Below, piece by piece: positions 27,063 to 34,487 of a DNA stretch of 64,000 nucleotides. The notes below the pieces were generated by a model that saw only the letters and a program-made list of their open reading frames with translations, ran no database searches and was not told the DNA's origin. Within the stretch, counting starts at the first letter, position 1, and each line of letters starts with the position of its first letter. Source of the stretch: Butyrivibrio proteoclasticus (GTDB lineage Bacteria > Bacillota > Clostridia > Lachnospirales > Lachnospiraceae); contig NZ_FOXO01000014.1 of assembly GCF_900115735.1 (NCBI RefSeq), positions 1 through 64,000 of the forward strand, given 5' to 3'. The translations under genes were made by a program, and so were the position numbers.

Positions 27063-28241
27063 TCAATGATGGAATAAACGAAGACCTGTAAAGGCCATTA
27101 CCATGTCATGGCTGTTTGCTGCTTCGATAACATTGTCATCACGAACAGATCCGCCAGGCTGAGCAACATATTTTACGCCGCTCTTATATGCTCTCTCGAT
27201 GTTGTCACCGAATGGGAAGAAAGCATCTGATCCAAGAGCAACATCAGTGTTCTTATCAAGCCATGCTCTCTTTTCAGCCTCTGTAAATACAGGTGGCTTC
27301 TCCTTGAAAATGTGTTCCCACTTTCCATCAGCAAGAACATCCATGTAATCAGCACCGATGTAGAGGTCAATAGCATTGTCTCTGTCCGGGCGCTTGATAG
27401 TATCAAGGAAAGGCAGGTTAAGAACCTGTGGTGCCTGACGAAGGAACCAGTTATCAGCCTTGGAACCTGCAAGACGTGTGCAGTGAATTCTTGACTGCTG
27501 GCCTGCTCCGATACCGATTGCCTGACCACCCTTTACATAGCAAACTGAGTTTGACTGTGTATATTTAAGTGTAATAAGAGCGATAATAAGATCAATCTTA
27601 GCTGACTCAGGAAGCTCTTTGTTATCTGTAACAATGTTTTTGAGCATTTCTTCATTGATCTCGATGAAGTTATGTCCCTGCTCAAAAGTAACACCAAATA
27701 CCTGCTTTTTCTCGATCTCTTCAGGTACATAGTTCTCATCAATCTTGATAACAGCGTAGTTGCCGTTCTTTTTTGCCTTAAGGATCTCAAGAGCTTCATC
27801 TGTATAGCCGGGAGCAATGATTCCATCTGATACTTCTCTTTTTACAAGTCTTGCCGTATCAGCATCACAAACATCAGAAAGTGAGATAAAATCTCCAAAT
27901 GAAGACATTCTGTCAGCTCCGCGGGCTCTTGCATAAGCATTGGCAAGAGGGCTAAGCTCTCCAAGGTCTTCTACCCAGTAGATCTTCTTTTCAATATCTG
28001 TAAGTGGAGTTCCAACTGCAGCACCTGCAGGGGAAACATGCTTAAATGAAGTTGCTGCAGGAAGTCCTGTTGCTTTCTTAAGTTCCGATACAAGCTGCCA
28101 TCCGTTGAGGGCATCAAGAAGGTTAATATATCCAGGCCTTCCGTTTAATACCTCGATAGGAAGGTCACTGCCGTTCTCCATATATACACGTGATGGCTTC
28201 TGATTTGGGTTACATCCATATTTAAGCTGAATTTCGTTCAT
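27063..28241 (-). CDS. phosphoribosylaminoimidazolecarboxamide formyltransferase (PurH-like, stand-alone)
   Basis: Catalyses formylation of AICAR to FAICAR with 10-formyl-tetrahydrofolate in purine synthesis (392 aa). It has only the AICAR transformylase part of PurH: LKYGCNPNQKPSRVY, GYINLLDALNGWQLV, ATSFKHVSPAGAAVG and IGIGAGQQSRIHCTRLAG. The IMP cyclohydrolase half is absent and is supplied by the gene just upstream. The start at 28241 has AAGGAGA five bases away. It is read with purO from the ZTP-controlled promoter. Confidence 0.94.
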   Translation of the reverse strand: MNEIQLKYGCNPNQKPSRVYMENGSDLPIEVLNGRPGYINLLDALNGWQLVSELKKATGLPAATSFKHVSPAGAAVGTPLTDIEKKIYWVEDLGELSPLANAYARARGADRMSSFGDFISLSDVCDADTARLVKREVSDGIIAPGYTDEALEILKAKKNGNYAVIKIDENYVPEEIEKKQVFGVTFEQGHNFIEINEEMLKNIVTDNKELPESAKIDLIIALITLKYTQSNSVCYVKGGQAIGIGAGQQSRIHCTRLAGSKADNWFLRQAPQVLNLPFLDTIKRPDRDNAIDLYIGADYMDVLADGKWEHIFKEKPPVFTEAEKRAWLDKNTDVALGSDAFFPFGDNIERAYKSGVKYVAQPGGSVRDDNVIEAANSHDMVMAFTGLRLFHH

Positions 28242-28306
28242 GAGATTCTCCTTTTTATTAATTACATTTTCATTTATCAGCCACAGCTCATTCAAGCCTA
28301 GCAAAA

Positions 28307-29014
28307 TCAGGCATTCTTATTGATAATGCGTGTCTCATACTTGCCTGTCGCAATTTCAATATATCTTGTGAAAAGAGATACCTTATTATCTGCATTAAGT
28401 GCATTCCATACATTATTTGTAAATGTATCAATATCTCCTGCGATATTTACTCTTGTTGGCTCTCCTTCAAAGCTTGGAAGAGGATTTCCATCCTGCATGT
28501 ATGTGTGGATGAAGTATCCTTCGCCTGCCTTTGGGTTGTCATATGTATATGTGAATCTCAGGCACTGGCTTGGATCGCCGTTGTTGCTCTTTAAGATAGA
28601 CATAGCAAAATCATATTTGCCGTTCTCAACATTCATAAGACCTGAAATTCTAGGTGTGTAGTTAGGAGCATCAGGCTCAAACTCTCTGGTTCTGAGTGAC
28701 TCTTCAAAAGTCTTTCCTTCCTTCATAAGGTCATAAACTGTATCAGTCTGATCACCATTAGTCACAATAGTAGAATTTCCAAGAACACGAACAGGTGCGT
28801 AAATGATAAGGCTTGGATCTTCCATCTTTGATGGATCAAAAGCCTGTGTTCTGATGCCTTCTCCATCTTCTACAAATACACGGTTCCTTGAGTTTTCACT
28901 TCTTCCCATAATGAAATATGCGCATACTGCATACTTTCCATCCTCAGAAGTACCAATAACAATGCCTCTTCCAGGGTATGAAGTGCTTCCAATCTCTTTC
29001 TGTAAATCTATCAT
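28307..29014 (-). CDS. purO: IMP cyclohydrolase, PurO-like
   Basis: Closes FAICAR to IMP, the last step of purine synthesis (235 aa). It resembles the archaeal-type PurO fold, not the N-terminal domain of bacterial PurH: SYPGRGIVIGTSEDGKYAV, YFIMGRSENSRNRVF, DPSLIIYAPVRVLG and FTYTYDNPKAGEGYFIHTY. A strong GAGGAGA precedes the ATG. Pairing with the separate transformylase downstream gives a complete two-enzyme replacement for PurH. The ZTP riboswitch upstream fits, since ZTP builds up when AICAR formylation fails. Confidence 0.92.
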   Translation of the reverse strand: MIDLQKEIGSTSYPGRGIVIGTSEDGKYAVCAYFIMGRSENSRNRVFVEDGEGIRTQAFDPSKMEDPSLIIYAPVRVLGNSTIVTNGDQTDTVYDLMKEGKTFEESLRTREFEPDAPNYTPRISGLMNVENGKYDFAMSILKSNNGDPSQCLRFTYTYDNPKAGEGYFIHTYMQDGNPLPSFEGEPTRVNIAGDIDTFTNNVWNALNADNKVSLFTRYIEIATGKYETRIINKNA

Positions 29015-29060
29015 ATTGTCTCCTCTCTAGGGGGAATTGCTCCGGATCCGGATGATACAC

Positions 29061-29101
29061 AAAAGAAAAGCCTGAGCAATCCTTAACTTGATTGCCCAGG
29101 C
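29061..29101 (-). terminator. riboswitch-linked intrinsic terminator
   Basis: On the minus strand GCCTGGGCAATC (29090-29101) pairs with GATTGCTCAGGC (29070-29081) and is followed by TTTTCTTTT. Its 5' arm is the conserved 3' part of the ZTP aptamer, so ligand binding and termination are mutually exclusive. Confidence 0.92.
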
Positions 29102-29165
29102 GGTCGACTTAATAATATTATCCATACTCCCATGTGGTTACCCACTTATCCGCCAGTTGTATGGA
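29094..29165 (-). ncRNA. ZTP/ZMP riboswitch (pfl motif)
   Basis: The minus strand shows the two conserved blocks of the pfl RNA: ACTGGCGG followed by GTGGGTAACCAC and TGGGAG, and then ACCGCCTGGGCA near the 3' end. It lies directly before purO-purH and overlaps the terminator arm. High ZTP or ZMP should favour read-through and raise expression of the FAICAR/IMP steps. Confidence 0.94.
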
Positions 29166-29232
29166 CAAGATAAACATACACTTTTTGAGTCCAAATTTCA
29201 AGATGGCATTTTGACTAAAAATGTGTTCTATT

Positions 29233-29377
29233 GTTACTGTTCAGACAGAAATGCGCACTAAGCTGCGCATTTCGTGAGAACTTGATACGGGAGTGAGCGC
29301 ATTCCATCGACGAAGTCGATTTGGAATGAATGCGCGAAGTGGTTACTGGAGCGAGCTGTATGCGAGTGAACAGTAAC
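29233..29377. repeat. structured intergenic repeat, copy A
   Basis: A 145 bp foldback bounded by GTTACTGTTCA and its exact reverse complement (29233-29243, 29367-29377). Inside is a GAAATGCGCA/TGCGCATTTC hairpin (29248-29273) followed by CGTGAGAA, and an 18-mer, CATCGACGAAGTCGATTT (29305-29322), inside a further stem. The same internal blocks recur at 56.5 kb (copy B) in the same order and spacing, while the outer arms differ in sequence. It lies seven bases from the stop of the ABC gene at 29384. Confidence 0.8.
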
Positions 29378-29383
29378 GTTCTA

Positions 29384-31168
29384 TTATGATGCACTCACAA
29401 ACTGCGATGCATACAGGTTGTAATAGGCTCCTTTTTTTGCCATAAGGCTCTCATGATCACCCCACTCAAGAATTCCGCCATCATCGATAAAGAATATTCT
29501 GTCTGCATTCTTTATGGTTGAAAGCCTGTGAGCTACAACAAATGAGGTTCTCTTTTTCAAAAGTTCTTCAATTCCTCTCTGAACCAATATTTCCGTTTTG
29601 GTATCGATATTTGAGGTTGCCTCGTCAAGTATGAGAATCTTAGGATCTGTCAAAAGAGTTCTCGCAAAAGCAATAAGCTGCCTCTGTCCGTTTGACAATC
29701 CTCCGCCTCTTTCTGTAATCACAGTATCATAGCCATTTTCCATCTTTTCAATGAAATCATGGGCATGTACAGCCTTTGCTGCAGCGATCATCTCCTCGTC
29801 AGTAGCATCCGTTTTTCCGTACTTGATGTTATCCCTTATAGTACCTGAAAACAGATAATTATCCTGAGTCATGATACCAAGCTGACTTCTGAGGGACTGT
29901 ATAGTAACCTTGCTGATGTCTTTCCCATCAACAAGTACCCGCCCGCTCTTGGTATTGTAGAATCTGCTGATAAGGCTCACTATCGTTGTCTTACCTGCAC
30001 CGGTAGGGCCGACCAGTGCTATTGTCTCACCCTTTTTAGCCTTAAAGCTTACATCTTTTAATATGTCCACATCAGGCTCATCGGGATATGCAAAGGTAAC
30101 ATGGTCAAACTCCACATTTCCCTGAATTTCTGGCATATCCTCTGCCTCCTCACCATTTTTCACAAGAGGCTCCATATCCATGATCTCGTAAACACGCTCA
30201 GCTGATGCAATGTTTGTGATCAGCTTATTGTAATAGTTTGCAAGATTTCTTATAGGGTTAAAAAACATTCCAAGGTACAGAACGTACGCTGACAAAGTAC
30301 CTATGGACTCTGCAGTAACTCCAAGTTTTGTCACTGCAAGATAGTAAAGAGTGGCTGTCCCAAGTCCACCTGCTATTTCAATAGTTGGACTGTACAGGTC
30401 TGCAATGACAACTGCCCTTCTGAAGGCATGTATCACCTCATCAACAATATCTCCAAACTCCCTGTTGGCTTCATCTTCAGCGTTAAAGCTCTGTATAACT
30501 GACACACCTTCGATTCCCTCATGGATAAAGGCTGTCATGTTAGAGTCCTTCTTCTTCCACATCTGCCATCTCTTATGAGCAAGAATCTCACAAAAATATA
30601 ACCCGAAGAGAATGATCGGAACTGCTACTGCCGCTGACAGGGAAAGCACCGGGCTCTTTACGATCATTATCACAAGGATCACTATAAGGCTTACTGCTTC
30701 CGGAGCAAGAGTTGTTATAGTGCTTGAAAGAACCTCTTTTAGTGCATTGACATCACCTGTGACCCTTGCAAGGATCTTACCTGAGGGCCTCTGGTCAAAA
30801 AAGTCAACTCCAAGCTCCTGAATGTGGATATAGAGCTTTCTTCTGATGTTCAGGATCATATCATTTGAAATATCAGCCATGATCCGCCTCCATACCCTGG
30901 TTGCAAAATAGCTGATAATCGCAAGTCCTATCATGATACCAGCCATTATAAACAGGCCTCTCACATTCCCGTTTACTATCTCATCATCTATTATTTTTTC
31001 TATCAAAAGTGGATAAACCGTCGATATCGCTACTGTCAAAAGAATAAGCAGCGTAACTGCCACGATCTTTCCTCTGTACTGCAGGAGATTTGCAAAAAGC
31101 CTCTTAAGAACATCGACCTTTATGCTCTCCTTCAATTCTTCATCTTCTCTGGTGCTGTTTATAGCCAT
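29384..31168 (-). CDS. heterodimeric ABC exporter subunit, canonical site (BmrD-like)
   Basis: Membrane and ATPase half-transporter (594 aa): six transmembrane helices, then Walker A GPTGAGKTT (about 391), signature LSNGQRQL (about 493) and Walker B LILDEATSNID with the catalytic Glu. Its partner upstream has Asp at that place, so the pair should form an exporter with one working and one degenerate ATP site, like BmrCD, LmrCD or TM287/288. A strong GGGAGGTG precedes the ATG. Multidrug or peptide export is likely; the substrate cannot be named. Confidence 0.93.
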   Translation of the reverse strand: MAINSTREDEELKESIKVDVLKRLFANLLQYRGKIVAVTLLILLTVAISTVYPLLIEKIIDDEIVNGNVRGLFIMAGIMIGLAIISYFATRVWRRIMADISNDMILNIRRKLYIHIQELGVDFFDQRPSGKILARVTGDVNALKEVLSSTITTLAPEAVSLIVILVIMIVKSPVLSLSAAVAVPIILFGLYFCEILAHKRWQMWKKKDSNMTAFIHEGIEGVSVIQSFNAEDEANREFGDIVDEVIHAFRRAVVIADLYSPTIEIAGGLGTATLYYLAVTKLGVTAESIGTLSAYVLYLGMFFNPIRNLANYYNKLITNIASAERVYEIMDMEPLVKNGEEAEDMPEIQGNVEFDHVTFAYPDEPDVDILKDVSFKAKKGETIALVGPTGAGKTTIVSLISRFYNTKSGRVLVDGKDISKVTIQSLRSQLGIMTQDNYLFSGTIRDNIKYGKTDATDEEMIAAAKAVHAHDFIEKMENGYDTVITERGGGLSNGQRQLIAFARTLLTDPKILILDEATSNIDTKTEILVQRGIEELLKKRTSFVVAHRLSTIKNADRIFFIDDGGILEWGDHESLMAKKGAYYNLYASQFVSAS

Positions 31169-31213
31169 TTATAACACCTCCCTATGCCTATCCAATGTTG
31201 CCAGGTAAAAGAA

Positions 31214-32968
31214 TTACTGCCCTGAAGCCATGGCTCTTCTATAGTCGCCGTATTGAGCTTCATATGTGCTGTAATAGAGGCCTTTTTGAGCCAAAAGCTC
31301 AGCGTGTGTGCCCCTCTCTTTTACCATTCCGTTTTCCAAAACAATGATCTCATCGGCATCTTTAACTGATGAAATTCTGTGACCGATGATGATCTTACTC
31401 ATATCTCTATTATCTTTAAGCTCCTTCTGAATAGCTGCCTCCGTTTCCATATCAAGGGCAGATGTGGAATCATCAAGGATAAGAAGATCAGCTTTTTTAG
31501 CAAGAGCCCTCGCAATAGAAAGTCTCTGCTTTTGTCCGCCGGAAAGGCCAATTCCCCTCTCGCCGATAACTGCATCATAACCATCTGTGATCTTTTCCAC
31601 AAATTCCTTGGCATGGGCGCTTTTTATGGCGCGCCTTACAGTCAGTTCATCCATTGTATCCTTGCTTCCGAGCCTCACATTTTCAGTAATAGTATCGGAG
31701 AAAAGAAATACATCCTGCGTAACCACTGATGAAAATGCTCTTATATCAGCCATTGTCATATCCTTTATGTCTTTTCCATTGATCCTGACAGCGCCTTTTG
31801 AAGTGTCATAGAACCTCTCGATAAGATTAACTATCGTGCTCTTTCCGGCTCCGGTAGCTCCCATGATTCCAAGAGTCTTTCCCTTCTTAATGGTAAAAGA
31901 AATATCTTTAAGGATTTTCTTTCCTTCCATCTCGAAACTCACATTGTCAAAAGCGATTTCTCCGGCTCTACTTGTGCTTTCCACGTCTGGCACGCTTTCC
32001 TCACCGCATGCATCCATTGGAGCGTCTGTTATTTCAGGCTTTGTAGACATAACCTTTTCAATCTTTTTGTATCCCGCAAGTCCCTGAGAAACAAGTGACA
32101 ACATCCACCCAAGATTCTCTATTGGCCATACGATGCTGATAGAATATGATACAAAAGCCACAAGGGTACCATATGTGATGCTGCCCTTAATAGCCGCATA
32201 TCCTCCAATTGCTACCACGAAGGTCTGCATGATCTTTGGAATCATTCCAAGAAGAGGATCCGTGTCCGCAAGATCTGTAGCAAACTTTTTGTTGGAATCT
32301 GCATATTCAAGATTCTTTTCATCAAACTTCTTAAGCTCACTGCTCTCAGCAGAGAAAGCCTTTACTGTTCTTACTCCCGATATATTCTCTTCAACCACCT
32401 TGGTAAGAGCAGCATTCTTTTCGCTGATATCGTCATAATCCTTGTTAAGCTGTTTTTCCAGATGAAGGGCTATGTAAGCAAGCGGCGGCATGAATACAAG
32501 CGGAACTATACTGAGCTTCCAGTTAAGTGACACCATGCAGATGATGACTCCAAAGAAATAAATGGTCGCCTCTGTCATGAGCATTCCAACAAAACCTGTA
32601 AGATCCCATACTGAGCCGGCATCATCCTTAACTCTTGCCATAAGTTCGCCGGTATTATTTTTGTCAAAATATCCCTTGTGAAGTGAAAAGATATGTTTCA
32701 TCATATCCTTTCTAAGGCCTGATGCCACACGGCATCCCGACATGTCACACAAAAACTCTTTAACAAACTGGAAAGCTGCCCTTCCAAGACCTGCTGCCAC
32801 ATACAGGAGAATATCTCTCCTGAATATATCCATATTTCTTCCCACAATTACATCGTCCACCATGGAAAGTGTTATAAACGGTACGAGAATATCCACCAAA
32901 GTACTGCATACAAGGCATATGCCCCCAAGTGTATATCTCCACCAGTTTCTTAAAATATACTTTTTCAT
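31214..32968 (-). CDS. heterodimeric ABC exporter subunit, degenerate site (BmrC-like)
   Basis: Half-transporter of 584 residues with an N-terminal exporter fold and an ATPase domain: Walker A GATGAGKST (about 373), signature LSGGQKQR (about 474) and Walker B LLILDDSTSALD, where Asp replaces the catalytic Glu. That replacement marks the non-catalytic member of a heterodimer. It is transcribed before the canonical subunit, the same order as bmrC-bmrD in Bacillus subtilis. The ATG at 32968 follows AAGGATG. A long leader with a small peptide gene and two terminators lies upstream. Confidence 0.93.
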   Translation of the reverse strand: MKKYILRNWWRYTLGGICLVCSTLVDILVPFITLSMVDDVIVGRNMDIFRRDILLYVAAGLGRAAFQFVKEFLCDMSGCRVASGLRKDMMKHIFSLHKGYFDKNNTGELMARVKDDAGSVWDLTGFVGMLMTEATIYFFGVIICMVSLNWKLSIVPLVFMPPLAYIALHLEKQLNKDYDDISEKNAALTKVVEENISGVRTVKAFSAESSELKKFDEKNLEYADSNKKFATDLADTDPLLGMIPKIMQTFVVAIGGYAAIKGSITYGTLVAFVSYSISIVWPIENLGWMLSLVSQGLAGYKKIEKVMSTKPEITDAPMDACGEESVPDVESTSRAGEIAFDNVSFEMEGKKILKDISFTIKKGKTLGIMGATGAGKSTIVNLIERFYDTSKGAVRINGKDIKDMTMADIRAFSSVVTQDVFLFSDTITENVRLGSKDTMDELTVRRAIKSAHAKEFVEKITDGYDAVIGERGIGLSGGQKQRLSIARALAKKADLLILDDSTSALDMETEAAIQKELKDNRDMSKIIIGHRISSVKDADEIIVLENGMVKERGTHAELLAQKGLYYSTYEAQYGDYRRAMASGQ

Positions 32969-33020
32969 ATAAATCACATCCTTTTGCGCTATGCGCTGTT
33001 GCAAAAACTAGTTGTCCAAA

Positions 33021-33060
33021 AAGAAAAACGATAGGAAATCCCATGGAGATCCTACCGTTT
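33021..33060 (-). terminator. leader terminator T2 of the ABC exporter operon
   Basis: On the minus strand AAACGGTAGGA pairs with TCCTATCGTTT (one wobble; arms 33050-33060 and 33026-33036), followed by TTCTTTTT. It lies between the leader peptide and the first structural gene, so transcription must pass it. Its upstream arm region contains GATCTCC (33045-33051), complementary to GGAGATC in terminator T1. Confidence 0.8.
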
Positions 33061-33096
33061 CTTACACCCAAGACTGGCGCCATTATCTTTGTGCAT

Positions 33097-33131
33097 AAAA
33101 AAGCGCGATCTCCATTTGCGGAAACCGCGCT
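33097..33131 (-). terminator. leader terminator T1 of the ABC exporter operon
   Basis: On the minus strand AGCGCGGTTTCC (33120-33131) pairs with GGAGATCGCGCT (33102-33113), using two wobbles, and is followed by a run of T. It begins 25 bases after the stop of the leader peptide. Its 3' arm can alternatively pair with T2, suggesting a switching leader. Confidence 0.8.
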
Positions 33132-33156
33132 GATAATACATTCGAGTATACTTACA

Positions 33157-33228
33157 TCAAGCAAACTCCAGCGAGGTAACCACACTATTCCTATTAACTA
33201 AATTATTAAGTCTAACTCTGATAATCAT
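33157..33228 (-). CDS. leader peptide (23 aa) with Arg-Val-Arg motif
   Basis: A short gene beginning MIIRVRLNNLVN, with ATG at 33228, TGA at 33157 and a near-perfect AAAGGAGGT ribosome site ten bases upstream. It lies after a consensus promoter and before two tandem terminators and the ABC exporter genes. The R-V-R near the N-terminus matches the +x+ pattern at which macrolide-bound ribosomes stall in several resistance leaders (ErmDL and Mef leaders, RLR). A role in ribosome-mediated attenuation is inference; the peptide, its ribosome site and terminators are seen directly. Confidence 0.75.
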   Translation of the reverse strand: MIIRVRLNNLVNRNSVVTSLEFA

Positions 33229-33269
33229 TATTGTGTTTACCTCCTTTCGTAATTTTATCGACTATAAAT

Positions 33270-33298
33270 ACATTATTATGATTGACCGAACTTGTCAA
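33270..33298 (-). promoter_or_regulatory. promoter and palindromic operator of the ABC exporter operon
   Basis: TTGACA (33293-33298) and TAATGT (33270-33275) are 17 bases apart on the minus strand. The -35 lies in the dyad ATTGAC-N7-GTCAAT (33281-33299), which resembles the TetR-side palindromes at 55.7 kb. This gives the operon a local promoter separate from the acyltransferase gene. Confidence 0.75.
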
Positions 33299-33317
33299 TA
33301 AAAAAATATCGTAAACA

Positions 33318-34406
33318 CTATTTCTTTTTAATTCCAAGTACTGCCCACCTGAAAAAGGGGATCCTTGAGATGATCTCATATAGTCCATAGCCAAATGCAA
33401 AACCAGCGACAAGGCTAAGCATATAACATGCTAATGGGGGCAATAACCTGTTCTTGGCAAATATAAATGCCATGGATGAAATTCCCAAATAATGGAAAAC
33501 ATAGAGGCCAAAACTCTTTTTACTCATCCAGGTCAAAAAGCTGTTTGTAAAATCTAAGTATCTCGCCATACCTGATAACACTGCCAATGAACCAAAGTAC
33601 GCACAGGCTGCAAAAAGCGGCCCTCTGTTTATAGGGACATCAGCGTAATTTTTACCCTTTTGCACCAAAAAGTACAAAACCGAGAAACTTATGCACAAAA
33701 GAAATCCAAAGATCATAAATCCCCAGGTATATTTCTTAAGCTTCTCCATTACTTCATCGTTTGAAAAAACAAAGTAACCCAGCATGAAGAATGCAAAATA
33801 AAACCCGAATCTGTAAACCACAACAATAGGTGTATTAAGAATCTGTGCTGCTCCCCAAACAGGCAGGTATAGAAGGATCACCATCCAAATGGGAGTTTTA
33901 GCCCCAAGCTCAAGAAGCCTGTTTTTTTCGATCTTCCTCAATAGAATTAGTACCATGCTATATAACCAGAGAAGATGCATAAACCACAACACACCACTTC
34001 CTGATGCAACCATTATCAGGAAAATCACGGGCTTTGGCACTCCCATGGCAGGCAGATCCTGAAAAGCTGTCCCTAAGCTAATGTTTATGTATCCTTGAAT
34101 GAACTGGAATGCAAAAAGTCCAATAGTCGAAGGCACCAGTAATTTCAGGGTTCTGGCGCTAATAAAGTCCTTGTCACTATGTTTATCAAGATATATCCTG
34201 CTGCTTATCCCTGCCACAATGAATAAAAGTGGCATAAACCAAGGATACACAAAATATTGAAAAATATCGTAATATTGTACATTTAGGTTCGTGATTTTTC
34301 CAACTCCGCCAACGATTCCTTCTGCGTTATACATATATAGAACATGATATAAAACAACGATCACTACAGTAATCCATCTGATATTATCAAGATAATGCCT
34401 GCGCAT
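33318..34406 (-). CDS. acyltransferase family 3 membrane protein
   Basis: Polytopic membrane acyltransferase (362 aa, about ten helices). The N-terminus RRHYLDNIRWITVVIVVLYHV carries the family's Arg-x(10)-His-type motif, and VSGSGVLWFMHLLWLYSMV is also typical. Such proteins O-acylate surface sugars or peptidoglycan. The ATG at 34406 follows AAAGGAG; an ATG 22 codons earlier lies inside that region. It follows the FtsX permease gene by 81 bases and is probably the last gene of the two-component/ABC operon. Confidence 0.88.
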   Translation of the reverse strand: MRRHYLDNIRWITVVIVVLYHVLYMYNAEGIVGGVGKITNLNVQYYDIFQYFVYPWFMPLLFIVAGISSRIYLDKHSDKDFISARTLKLLVPSTIGLFAFQFIQGYINISLGTAFQDLPAMGVPKPVIFLIMVASGSGVLWFMHLLWLYSMVLILLRKIEKNRLLELGAKTPIWMVILLYLPVWGAAQILNTPIVVVYRFGFYFAFFMLGYFVFSNDEVMEKLKKYTWGFMIFGFLLCISFSVLYFLVQKGKNYADVPINRGPLFAACAYFGSLAVLSGMARYLDFTNSFLTWMSKKSFGLYVFHYLGISSMAFIFAKNRLLPPLACYMLSLVAGFAFGYGLYEIISRIPFFRWAVLGIKKK

Positions 34407-34487
34407 TTTTTTGCTCCTTTCATATCCTATTATCATAATACCGAATATAAAAGGAGCAGTAAATGTTTTCACTTATTTTATATTACT

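Noticed and set aside
32760..33185. GTG-started minus-strand frame of 141 codons over the exporter leader
   Set aside because: It runs through both terminators and out of frame into the ABC gene; the 23-codon frame with a strong ribosome site explains the leader better.
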